From: an uncultured Clostridia bacterium
GTDB taxonomy: Bacteria > Bacillota > Clostridia > Christensenellales > Aristaeellaceae
Assembly (NCBI GenBank): GCA_934647305.1
Contig: CAKUFI010000058.1
Coordinates: 1 to 16,931 of the forward strand
DNA: 16,931 nucleotides
Reading direction: 5' to 3'
The notes beneath the pieces were generated by a model. The model did no database searches, was not told the DNA's origin, and worked only from the letters and a program-made list of their open reading frames with translations. Made by a program: the position numbers and the translations under genes. Shown here piece by piece: positions 7,524-13,997 of the stretch. The number at the start of each line of letters is the position of its first letter. Within the stretch, counting starts at the first letter, position 1.

Positions 7524-8375
7524 TCAGAAGGGCAGCTCGTCGGAAAACTCGGGCGGCGCGTCCGCGTCGGTGGGGAAGGGCGCGTCGGCGGGGAAGGACG
7601 CGCCGGGGGAAGAAGGCGCGGGGGCGGAGCCCTTGTGGGCAGCGTCCGCGTCGTTCATATACTCATGCCGGTCGGCGATCAGCCCCAGCTTCTCCAGGCG
7701 GTAGAGTATGCTCAGCTCGCTGCGCCCCATCTGCCGGGCGATTTCCGCCGGGGCGGTACCCGCCTTGAACAGCTCGGCGACCTGCGCCTCCTGCTCGGGG
7801 AACCAGGGGGTGCCGCGGTTGGCCTGGCCGGCGGGCGTGTTCAGGCCCAGCTCCTCGCGGCTGGCCAGCCCCATGGCGTACAGGCGGAGCTTGACGTTGT
7901 TTGCCGTGCGGTGGAGCTGCGCGGCGACGGCCTGGGGCGTGAGTCCCTCCGAAAAGGCCTTGCGCAGGAATTCGTCCTCCTCGTGCGACCAGACCTGCCG
8001 GCCGCCCTGACTGCCCGCGCCCCGAAGCCCCAGCGCCTCGCGGCTGGCCAGTCCCAGCGCGTTCAGGCGCACCTTGACGTTGTGCTCGCTGCGCTGAAGC
8101 TGCGCGCCGATGGCCGAGGGGGTCAGCCCCTGCGAAAAGGCCTTGCGCAGGAATTCGTCCTCCTCGCCCGTCCAGCTCAGACGGTTGTTCGCGCGGCTCT
8201 CCCGGGTGCGCCGGGCCGGCTCCTGCGCGCCGCGAAGCGCCTGTATCGCCAGCGCCAGCGCGCGCAGCACCATCGGGTCGCTGTAGGCCGAGTCGTTTGC
8301 CAGCAGCTCGCCGGTGGTCGGGTGCACGCCCGCGATCAGCCGCTCCAGCAGCTCGCAGGCCTCCTGATTGTCCAT
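7524..8375 (-). CDS. Tandem helix-turn-helix (SANT/Myb-like) protein with an SSB-like C-terminal tip
   Basis: The 283-residue product has an N-terminal segment (1-50, with HPTTGELLANDS). Three helical units follow. Units 1 (about 67-117) and 2 (about 128-178) are near-duplicates, each with W, EEDEFLRKAFS, GLTP and a second helix ending NNVKLRL or HNVKVRL. Unit 3 (190-235) is more divergent. The shape suggests DNA binding. A Pro/Ala/Ser-rich, probably disordered tail (249-283) ends PEFSDELPF, closely resembling the C-terminal tip of bacterial single-stranded DNA-binding proteins. There is no OB fold, so it is not SSB itself. I chose the ATG at 8375 because an AGGGAGGG site precedes it and the promoter lies upstream; an in-frame start at 8450 would fall beyond the promoter. 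A role in DNA transactions is inference. Confidence 0.8.
   Translation of the reverse strand: MDNQEACELLERLIAGVHPTTGELLANDSAYSDPMVLRALALAIQALRGAQEPARRTRESRANNRLSWTGEEDEFLRKAFSQGLTPSAIGAQLQRSEHNVKVRLNALGLASREALGLRGAGSQGGRQVWSHEEDEFLRKAFSEGLTPQAVAAQLHRTANNVKLRLYAMGLASREELGLNTPAGQANRGTPWFPEQEAQVAELFKAGTAPAEIARQMGRSELSILYRLEKLGLIADRHEYMNDADAAHKGSAPAPSSPGASFPADAPFPTDADAPPEFSDELPF
7840..8200 (-). repeat. Internal tandem duplication within the helix-turn-helix gene
   Basis: Two blocks of about 150 bases (roughly 7851-7980 and 8037-8163) are highly similar at the DNA level, including the block around 7953-7980 against 8136-8163 (AAAGGCCTTGCGCAGGAATT and its continuation), which appears identical. 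They encode helix-turn-helix units 1 and 2. This looks like a fairly recent in-frame duplication or one kept alike by gene conversion. Confidence 0.75.
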
Positions 8376-8411
8376 GCGTTTCCCTCCCTTGCGGTATTTT
8401 CCAGCGCTTCC

Positions 8412-8440
8412 ATTATACCACACCCGGGCGGCCTTGGCAA
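8412..8440 (-). promoter_or_regulatory. Promoter of the helix-turn-helix / NTPase / membrane protein unit
   Basis: On the minus strand TTGCCA (8435-8440) and a perfect TATAAT (8412-8417) are separated by 17 bases, 36 bases upstream of the ATG at 8375. It is divergent from the aromatic operon promoter at 8501-8529. Confidence 0.85.
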
Positions 8441-8500
8441 CGGCGGGCATTCTTTGCCGAAAAAGCGAAAAGAAGTAACATGCCGAACGGGCGCGCGGTA

Positions 8501-8529
8501 TTGACAGGGGAATGTTCGCGTGCTATACT
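8501..8529 (+). promoter_or_regulatory. Sigma-A promoter of the aromatic amino acid operon
   Basis: A consensus -35 TTGACA (8501-8506) is followed after 17 bases by TATACT (8524-8529). Transcription should start near 8535-8537, giving a leader of about 240 nucleotides before aroF. I see no convincing operator palindrome over the promoter, which fits control after initiation by attenuation. Confidence 0.9.
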
Positions 8530-8564
8530 ACAGCCGAAACCAGTAAAGGAGACTGAAGCGCGTC

Positions 8565-8666
8565 ATGAAGACTCTGGCTGCCGCAAATCGATTTTATTAT
8601 TACTTTTACTTTTCTTCGTTGAAAGTAAAAGCGATTTGTGCTGCTCCCGGACGAGTGAACGCGTGA
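8565..8666 (+). CDS. Phe/Tyr-rich attenuator leader peptide (pheL-like)
   Basis: A 33-codon ORF starts 30-odd bases after the predicted transcription start, behind an AAAGGAG site (8545-8551). Residues 10-16 read FYYYFYF: seven consecutive aromatic codons (8592-8612), three Phe and four Tyr. Three of the Phe and two of the Tyr codons use the AT-rich forms TTT and TAT, unusual in this GC-rich genome. The peptide itself probably has no function. Its translation rate should report charging of tRNA-Phe and tRNA-Tyr. It is followed by mutually exclusive RNA structures and an intrinsic terminator, and by genes that make exactly these two amino acids. The layout is analogous to the enterobacterial pheA leader. 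No homology to a known leader is implied. Confidence 0.9.
   Translation: MKTLAAANRFYYYFYFSSLKVKAICAAPGRVNA
8582..8640 (+). promoter_or_regulatory. Leader hairpin overlapping the Phe/Tyr codons (pause hairpin candidate)
   Basis: CAAATCG (8584-8590) pairs with CGATTTG (8632-8638), and TTTTACTTT (8604-8612) pairs with AAAGTAAAA (8622-8630) around a loop holding CTTCG. The inner 5' arm is made of the aromatic codons themselves, so a ribosome on them would melt the hairpin. By analogy with known attenuators it could pause RNA polymerase until translation starts. Confidence 0.7.
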
Positions 8667-8710
8667 GGTCATTCCAAAAACGCGTTTAAGGTAAAAATGT
8701 CGCCGGTGGA
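8645..8710 (+). promoter_or_regulatory. Candidate antiterminator of the leader
   Basis: Bases 8645-8654 (TCCCGGACGA) can pair with 8700-8710: CGA with TCG, CGG with CCG, and TCC with GGA, with one and two bulged bases. This would sequester the 5' arm of the terminator. A separate AACGCGT/ACGCGTT hairpin (8658-8664 with 8680-8686) would bring the two strands together. A ribosome that reaches the leader stop codon (8664-8666) would cover the upstream strand and free the terminator. The pairing was worked out by eye. Confidence 0.55.
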
Positions 8711-8736
8711 CCACAAGTCCGCGCGGCGATTTTTTT
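8699..8736 (+). terminator. Intrinsic terminator of the attenuator
   Basis: TCGCCG (8700-8705) pairs with CGGCGA (8724-8729). The helix continues inward through a G-C pair, a G-T pair and GGAC/GTCC (8708-8711 with 8717-8720) past one bulged base, closing on a CACAA loop. Seven T residues (8730-8736) follow directly. It lies between the leader peptide and aroF, with no other gene to terminate, so it must act on the operon transcript. Confidence 0.9.
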
Positions 8737-8778
8737 ATCGGTCGAGCTTCGTCAAAAAGAGGATCGGAGGAAATAACG

Positions 8779-9780
8779 ATGATTGTTGTGCTCAAACCCG
8801 GCGTACAGAAGGAAAAGCGCGAACAGCTGATGCAGTGGCTGAGGAACCTGAACCTGGACATCCACGTGTCCGAGGGATGCTATCAGACCATCCTGGGCCT
8901 GGTGGGCGACACCAGCAAGGTGGACATGGACCTGGTGGCCAGTCTGGACATCGTGGAGTCGGTCAAGCGGGTGCGCGAGCCGTTCAAGTGCTGCAACCGC
9001 GCCTTCCACCCGGACGACATGGTGATCGACGTCAAGGGCGTGAAGATCGGCGGCGGCAACTTCTGCATGATCGCCGGCCCCTGCTCGGTCGAGTCGGAGG
9101 AGCAGATCGTCGGCGTGGCCAAGGCGGTCAAGGCCTCGGGCGCGAACATGCTGCGCGGCGGCGCGTTCAAGCCCCGCACCTCGCCCTACGACTTCCCCGG
9201 CCTGAAGGCGGAGGGGCTGGAGCTGCTGAAGATCGCGCGGCAGGAGACCGGACTGCCCATCGTGACCGAGATCATGAACGTGACCGACCTGCCGCTGTTC
9301 GAGGATGTGGACGTGCTGCAGGTGGGCGCGCGCAACATGCAGAATTTCGACCTGCTGCGCGAGCTGGGCAAGCTCAATAAGCCCATCCTGCTCAAGCGCG
9401 GCCTGGCCAATACGCTCAAGGAGCTGCTGATGAGCGCCGAGTACATCATGTCCAGCGGCAACGAGCAGGTGATCCTGTGCGAGCGCGGCATCCGCACCTA
9501 CAGCGACTACACGCGCAACACCCTCGACCTGTCCGCCGTGCCCATGCTGCACGAGCTGTCCCACCTGCCGGTGATCGTCGACCCCAGCCACGCGACCGGC
9601 ATCGCGCGCCTGGTGCCCCCGATGGCGCTGGCGGCGGCGGCCTGCGGGGCGGACGGCCTGATTATCGAGGTACACAACGACCCGGTGCACGCGCTGTGCG
9701 ACGGCGCGCAGTCGCTTAAGCCCGAGGAATACGACCGGCTGGCCAAGAAGGTGCGCGCGGTGCGGGAGGTGCTGGCATGA
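8779..9780 (+). CDS. aroF: 3-deoxy-7-phosphoheptulonate (DAHP) synthase, type I-beta
   Basis: This enzyme condenses phosphoenolpyruvate and erythrose 4-phosphate in the first committed step to chorismate. The 333-residue product has an N-terminal ferredoxin-like domain (about 1-70) and a TIM barrel. In Thermotoga-type enzymes that extra domain mediates Tyr/Phe feedback, so the same is likely here. Visible motifs are GPCSVES (100-106), KPRTSPYDFPG (131-141), LKRG (205-208) and DPSHATG (268-274). Cys102, His271, Glu297 and Asp308 match the expected metal ligands. GGAGG (8766-8770) is 8 bases before the ATG. It is the first structural gene after the attenuator, and its stop codon overlaps the tyrA start in ATGA. 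Confidence 0.97.
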   Translation: MIVVLKPGVQKEKREQLMQWLRNLNLDIHVSEGCYQTILGLVGDTSKVDMDLVASLDIVESVKRVREPFKCCNRAFHPDDMVIDVKGVKIGGGNFCMIAGPCSVESEEQIVGVAKAVKASGANMLRGGAFKPRTSPYDFPGLKAEGLELLKIARQETGLPIVTEIMNVTDLPLFEDVDVLQVGARNMQNFDLLRELGKLNKPILLKRGLANTLKELLMSAEYIMSSGNEQVILCERGIRTYSDYTRNTLDLSAVPMLHELSHLPVIVDPSHATGIARLVPPMALAAAACGADGLIIEVHNDPVHALCDGAQSLKPEEYDRLAKKVRAVREVLA

Positions 9781-10610
9781 CGATCGGCATACTGGGTTTG
9801 GGCCTGATCGGCGGGTCGTTTGCCAAGGCCTATCACGAGAAGGGCTGGCGCGTGCTGGCCAGCGACCTGGATAAGACCATGCTGGAGTTCGCCAAGGTGA
9901 GCGGCGCGGTGGACGGCGAGCTGACCGACGAGGCGCTGCCCGAGTGCGACCTGATCCTTCTGTGCGTATTCCCGCGCGCGGCGGCCGAGTGGTTTGAGAA
10001 AAAGGCGCCCCTGATCGGCAGTCATCCGGTGGTGATCGACTGCTGCGGCACCAAGCGGGTGGTGTGCGCGGCCTGCTTCCCGGCGGCGAAAAGGCACTCT
10101 GTGACCTACCTGGGCGGCCACCCGATGGCGGGCACCCACAATTCAGGCTTCAAGTACGCCCGCGCGAACCTCTTCTCGGGCGCGCCGATGGTGCTGGTGC
10201 CGCCGGATTTCGGGGATATCGAGCTGCTGGGCCGGGTCAAGGAGCTGCTCGCTCCGGCGGGCTTTGGCCGGGTGTCGGTGACCACGGCGGAGGAGCACGA
10301 CCGCATGATCGCCTTCACCTCGCAGCTGGCGCACGTGGTGTCCAGCGCCTACATCAAGTCCCCCGCCGCCACGCAGCACAACGGCTTTTCGGCCGGCAGC
10401 TACAAGGACATGACCCGCGTGGCCTGGCTCAACCCGACGATGTGGGCGGAGCTGTTCCTCGAAAACGGCGACTTCCTGACGAGCGAGCTGGACACGATCA
10501 TTCATCACCTGACCGAGTACCGGCAGGCGATTGCCGAGGGCGACCGCGAGCGCCTGGTGGCGCTTCTCGACGAGGGCCGCAGGCGCAAGGAGGAGGTGGA
10601 CGGGCATTGA
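9777..10610 (+). CDS. tyrA: Prephenate dehydrogenase
   Basis: TyrA converts prephenate to 4-hydroxyphenylpyruvate with NAD(P), the Tyr-specific branch. The 277-residue product starts with a Rossmann motif GLGLIGGS (7-14). It then shows HPMAGTHNSGF (about 120) and SQLAHVVSSAY (about 182), both characteristic of the family. It has no chorismate mutase domain and is too short for a C-terminal ACT domain, so direct feedback by tyrosine is not evident and control may fall on AroF and the attenuator. Start and stop overlap both neighbours by 4 bases, implying translational coupling. Arogenate dehydrogenase activity cannot be excluded from sequence alone. Confidence 0.93.
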   Translation: MTIGILGLGLIGGSFAKAYHEKGWRVLASDLDKTMLEFAKVSGAVDGELTDEALPECDLILLCVFPRAAAEWFEKKAPLIGSHPVVIDCCGTKRVVCAACFPAAKRHSVTYLGGHPMAGTHNSGFKYARANLFSGAPMVLVPPDFGDIELLGRVKELLAPAGFGRVSVTTAEEHDRMIAFTSQLAHVVSSAYIKSPAATQHNGFSAGSYKDMTRVAWLNPTMWAELFLENGDFLTSELDTIIHHLTEYRQAIAEGDRERLVALLDEGRRRKEEVDGH

Positions 10611-11665
10611 AGAGCATCCATGTGAGTGCCTCGCGGGCATACGACGTGCTCATCGAGCGGGGGCTGCTGAGCCGGCTGGGCGAGCTGACGAAGGCGAACG
10701 CCGGCGGAACCGCCTGCGCCCTGGTCAGCGACGATGCGGTCTATTCTCTGTACGGCGAACGGGCGAAGCAGTCGCTTGAAGGGGCGGGCTATCGCGTCGT
10801 GCCCTTCGTGTTTCCGCACGGCGAGGCGAGCAAGACCCTGGACACCTACGGACGGCTTCTCAACTTCCTGTGCGAGCATCATCTGACCCGCACCGACCCG
10901 GTTCTCGCGCTGGGCGGCGGCGTGGTGGGCGACCTGGCCGGGTTCGCGGCGGCGACCTACCTGCGCGGCGTGCCCTTTGTGCAGGTTCCCACGACGCTGC
11001 TGGCCATGGTGGACTCGTCCGTGGGCGGCAAGACGGCGGTCGATCTGCCCGGCGGTAAGAACCAGGCGGGCTGCTTCTACCAGCCGCATTTGGTCGTGTG
11101 CGACCCGGACGCGCTGTCCACCCTGCCCGAGGAACAGTACCGCTGCGGCTGCGCCGAGGTGATCAAATACGCCGTGCTGGGCGGCGAGCCCTTCTTCCGC
11201 GAGCTGGAAACGATTCCGGTGCACGCGCAGGAGGAGCACGTCATCGCGGCCTGTGTGACCATGAAGCGCGACGTCGTGCGCGAAGACGAGTTCGACCGGG
11301 GCGCGCGGGCGCAGCTCAACCTGGGGCATACGGTGGGTCACGCGATCGAGTCGGTCAGCGGCTTTTCGACGCTGCACGGCCAGGCGGTGGCGGCCGGACT
11401 GGCGATCATCGCGCGGGCGGCGGCGAAAAAGGGCTGCTGCCCGGAAAAGGACGCGGAGCGCATCGTGAAGCTGCTTGCGCAGTACGGCCTGCCCACCTCC
11501 GCCGAGTACCCGGCCGAAACCCTGCTTCAGGCCGCGATGAGCGACAAGAAGAAGGAGGGCGCGACCCTTCGCCTGATCGTGCCCGAGCGCATAGGCCGCT
11601 GCCGCGAGGAGCGCATCCCGGCGGCGGAGCTTCTGGACTGGATGCGCGCGGGAGGGGTGGCATGA
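10607..11665 (+). CDS. aroB: 3-dehydroquinate synthase
   Basis: AroB closes DAHP to 3-dehydroquinate using NAD and a divalent metal. The 352-residue product has the NAD-binding GGGVVGDLAGF (103-113), PTTLLAMVDSSVGGKT (128-143), and the metal ligands Glu184 (CAEVIKY), His241 (NLGHTVGHA) and His257 (LHGQAV). I place the start at a TTG (10607) that overlaps the tyrA stop as TTGA. It follows AAGGAGGAGG by about 10 bases, and translation from it gives the usual N-terminal strand KSIHVSASRAYDVLIERG. No ATG is available nearby; GTG at 10622 is a less likely alternative. The 3' end overlaps aroA as ATGA. Confidence 0.95.
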   Translation: MKSIHVSASRAYDVLIERGLLSRLGELTKANAGGTACALVSDDAVYSLYGERAKQSLEGAGYRVVPFVFPHGEASKTLDTYGRLLNFLCEHHLTRTDPVLALGGGVVGDLAGFAAATYLRGVPFVQVPTTLLAMVDSSVGGKTAVDLPGGKNQAGCFYQPHLVVCDPDALSTLPEEQYRCGCAEVIKYAVLGGEPFFRELETIPVHAQEEHVIAACVTMKRDVVREDEFDRGARAQLNLGHTVGHAIESVSGFSTLHGQAVAAGLAIIARAAAKKGCCPEKDAERIVKLLAQYGLPTSAEYPAETLLQAAMSDKKKEGATLRLIVPERIGRCREERIPAAELLDWMRAGGVA

Positions 11666-12918
11666 ATCGTCTGATTCTTCCCGGCCCGCGCACCGGACAG
11701 GTGAATGCGCCCGCCTCGAAGTCCCAGGCGCACAGGCTGCTGATCTGCGCCGCGCTGGGAAAAAGACCGGTGCGCATCGTCTGCGACGGGCTTTCGCGCG
11801 ACATCGAGGCCACGATTGCCTGCCTGCGCGGCCTGGGCGCGGAAATAGACGTGCAGGCGGACTGCATCCGCGTCGCGCCCGCGTCCGAAACGGCTGGGGG
11901 AGAGCGGATGCTTGCCTGCGGGGAGAGCGGCTCGACGCTGCGCTTCCTGATCCCGGTCGCCGGGGCGCTGGGCGTTTCCTGCGCGTTTGTCCGGGAAGGC
12001 CGGCTGCCCGAGCGCCCGCTGGAGCCGCTGCTGGGCCAGCTGGCCGCCCGCGGCATGCGCTTTCGCGAGGAGGGTGCGCTGCTCTTCTGCGAAGGGAGGC
12101 TGACGCCGGGCGACTTCACTCTGCCGGGCGACGTGTCCTCGCAGTACGTGTCCGGGCTGCTGCTGGCGCTGCCGCTGCTTGAGGGCGACAGCACGCTGAC
12201 CATCACCGGCGCGCTTCAGTCGGCCGCCTACGTGCGCATGACCGAGCAGGCGCTTTCTCAGTCCGGCGTGCGCCTTGAAAAGGCCGAGAATTGTTATCAT
12301 GTGCCCGGAGGCCAGCGCTTTTGCCTGCCTGAGAGGACGCGGGTCGAGGGCGACTGCTCAAACGCCGCGTTCTTTCTGTGCATGGGCGCGCTGTCGAAAA
12401 CGGGCGTGACCGTGTCCGGCCTGAACCCGGACTCCGCCCAGGGCGACCGCGCGATACTGGACGTGCTGCGTGCCTTCGGCGCGGAGGTGACGGTCGAGGG
12501 TGACCGTGCGACGGTCAGGAAAAACCGCCTCGTGGGCTGCGAAATCGACGCTGCGCCCATTCCCGACCTGATCCCCACGCTGTGCGCGCTCGCGTCGGTG
12601 GCCGAGGGTGAAACGCGCGTCCTCAACGCCGCCCGCCTGCGCATCAAGGAATCCGACCGGCTCGCGAGCACCACACAGCTGCTTCGCGGCCTGGGCGGGC
12701 AGGTCGAGGAGCTGCCCGACGGCCTGGTCATCCGGGGCGTGAAGGCGCTCTCAGGCGGCGCGGTCGATTCGCAGAACGATCACCGCATCGCCATGTCGGC
12801 GGCCGTGTGCGCCTGCGCGAGCGCGGGCCCGGTCGAGGTGCTGGGCGCGCAGTGCGTGGAAAAATCCTACCCGCGCTTCTGGGACGACCTGTCCCGCCTG
12901 AAAGGAGAGAAGGTATGA
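11662..12918 (+). CDS. aroA: 3-phosphoshikimate 1-carboxyvinyltransferase (EPSP synthase)
   Basis: AroA transfers the enolpyruvyl group of PEP to shikimate 3-phosphate. The 418-residue product carries PASKSQAHR (17-25, with the substrate-binding Lys20, Ser21 and Arg25) and CGESGSTLRF (86-95), which takes the place of the textbook GNAGT loop. It also has GDVSSQYVSGLL, PIPDLIPTL with the catalytic Asp, LRIKESDRL with the catalytic Lys-Glu pair, and NDHRIAMS near the C terminus. It is a complete two-domain enzyme. A GGAGGGG site inside the end of aroB precedes the ATG. Both ends overlap neighbours as ATGA. Glyphosate sensitivity class is not certain from these motifs. Confidence 0.96.
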   Translation: MNRLILPGPRTGQVNAPASKSQAHRLLICAALGKRPVRIVCDGLSRDIEATIACLRGLGAEIDVQADCIRVAPASETAGGERMLACGESGSTLRFLIPVAGALGVSCAFVREGRLPERPLEPLLGQLAARGMRFREEGALLFCEGRLTPGDFTLPGDVSSQYVSGLLLALPLLEGDSTLTITGALQSAAYVRMTEQALSQSGVRLEKAENCYHVPGGQRFCLPERTRVEGDCSNAAFFLCMGALSKTGVTVSGLNPDSAQGDRAILDVLRAFGAEVTVEGDRATVRKNRLVGCEIDAAPIPDLIPTLCALASVAEGETRVLNAARLRIKESDRLASTTQLLRGLGGQVEELPDGLVIRGVKALSGGAVDSQNDHRIAMSAAVCACASAGPVEVLGAQCVEKSYPRFWDDLSRLKGEKV

Positions 12919-13997
12919 GCAGCAGCTACGGTGAAAACCTGCTTCTGACCATTTTCGGCCAGTCGCATTCGGCGGCGATCGGCATGACTCTGCAGGGCAT
13001 TCCGGCGGGCGAAGAAATCGACCTTGCGTATCTTCAGGCCTTTCTCGACCGCCGCGCGCCCGGGAAAAACGCCTGGTCGACCCCGCGCAGAGAGGCCGAC
13101 GTGCCCGAGTTTCTCTCCGGCCTGGTCGGAAACGTCACCTGCGGCGCGCCCCTGACCGCCATCCTGCGCAACACCAACACCCGCCCGGCCGACTACGAAG
13201 CCCTCCGGCGCGTGCCCCGGCCGGGTCACGCCGACTACACCGCCTCGGTCAAGTACTTTGGCGCGCAGGACGCGTCCGGCGGCGGGCATTTTTCGGGCCG
13301 GCTGACCGCGCCCCTGTGCGTGGCGGGCGGAATCTGCCTGCAGCTGCTCGAGAAGGAAGGCATTTCGGTGCGCGCGCGCGTGCGCTCCATCGGCGAGGTT
13401 GTGGACGACAGCCCGTTTGTATCGCCCGTGGACAAGGCCGACTTTCCGGCCGTCTCCCCCGAAAAGGCCGAGGAAATGAAGCGGACCATCGCGCAGGCCC
13501 GCGAGGCCGGCGACTCGGTGGGCGGCGTGATCGAGTGCGTTGCCGAGGGCCTGCCCGCCGGGCTGGGCGACCCGATGTTCGGCGGCATGGAGAACCGGAT
13601 CGCGTCGATCGTGTTCGGCATTCCGGCGGTCAAGGGAATCGAGTTCGGGCTGGGCTTTGAGGCCGCCCGCCTGCGCGGCAGTCAGGTCAACGACCCGTTT
13701 ACCGTCGAGGACGGCCGCGTGCGGACGAAGACCAACCGCGCGGGCGGCATACTGGGCGGCATCACCGACGGCATGCCCATCGTCTTCCGCGCCGCCTTCA
13801 AGCCCACGCCCTCCATCGCCGCCCCGCAGGAGAGCGTGAACCTTCAGACCATGCTCCCTGAAACCCTAACCGTTTCCGGCCGGCACGACCCCTGTATTGT
13901 CCCGCGCGCGGTGCCCTGCGTGGAGTCCGCCGCCGCACTTGCCATTTACGACGCGCTGCTTGGGCGCAGAAAGGAAACCTGCCATGGACCTCAATGA
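12915..13997 (+). CDS. aroC: Chorismate synthase
   Basis: AroC removes phosphate from EPSP to give chorismate using reduced FMN. The 360-residue product has the family signatures in variant form: GQSHSAAIG near 15 instead of GESHG, RPGHADYTASVKYFG followed by SGGGHFSGR near 125-133, where many homologues have RSSARE, and RHDPCIVPRAVPCVE near the C terminus. I recall the GGGHFSGR form from clostridial enzymes. The ATG overlaps the aroA stop as ATGA, and AAAGGAGAGAAGG lies just before it. Its last 14 bases overlap the start of pheA. Confidence 0.95.
   Translation: MSSSYGENLLLTIFGQSHSAAIGMTLQGIPAGEEIDLAYLQAFLDRRAPGKNAWSTPRREADVPEFLSGLVGNVTCGAPLTAILRNTNTRPADYEALRRVPRPGHADYTASVKYFGAQDASGGGHFSGRLTAPLCVAGGICLQLLEKEGISVRARVRSIGEVVDDSPFVSPVDKADFPAVSPEKAEEMKRTIAQAREAGDSVGGVIECVAEGLPAGLGDPMFGGMENRIASIVFGIPAVKGIEFGLGFEAARLRGSQVNDPFTVEDGRVRTKTNRAGGILGGITDGMPIVFRAAFKPTPSIAAPQESVNLQTMLPETLTVSGRHDPCIVPRAVPCVESAAALAIYDALLGRRKETCHGPQ

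Noticed and set aside
8376..8450. N-terminal extension of the helix-turn-helix protein to ATG 8450.
   Set aside because: The 25 extra codons would include the TATAAT box and start upstream of the predicted transcript, whereas ATG 8375 has a good ribosome binding site.
8436..8458. Inverted repeat GGCAA-N-TTTGCC over the -35 box of the minus-strand promoter as an operator.
   Set aside because: The arms are only 5 bases long in GC-rich sequence and could easily occur by chance; there is no second copy in the window.
8297..8689. Alternative plus-strand frame of 130 codons across the promoter and leader.
   Set aside because: It begins upstream of the promoter inside the opposite-strand gene and has no ribosome binding site. 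The leader ORF in another frame has an RBS and a meaningful composition.
8536..8740. T-box riboswitch, suggested by GGTGGACC near 8705 and by the operon's function.
   Set aside because: The T-box consensus AGGGTGGNACCGCG is not met. The leader is too short for a stem I with a specifier loop, and the Phe/Tyr codon run in a translated ORF explains the layout better.
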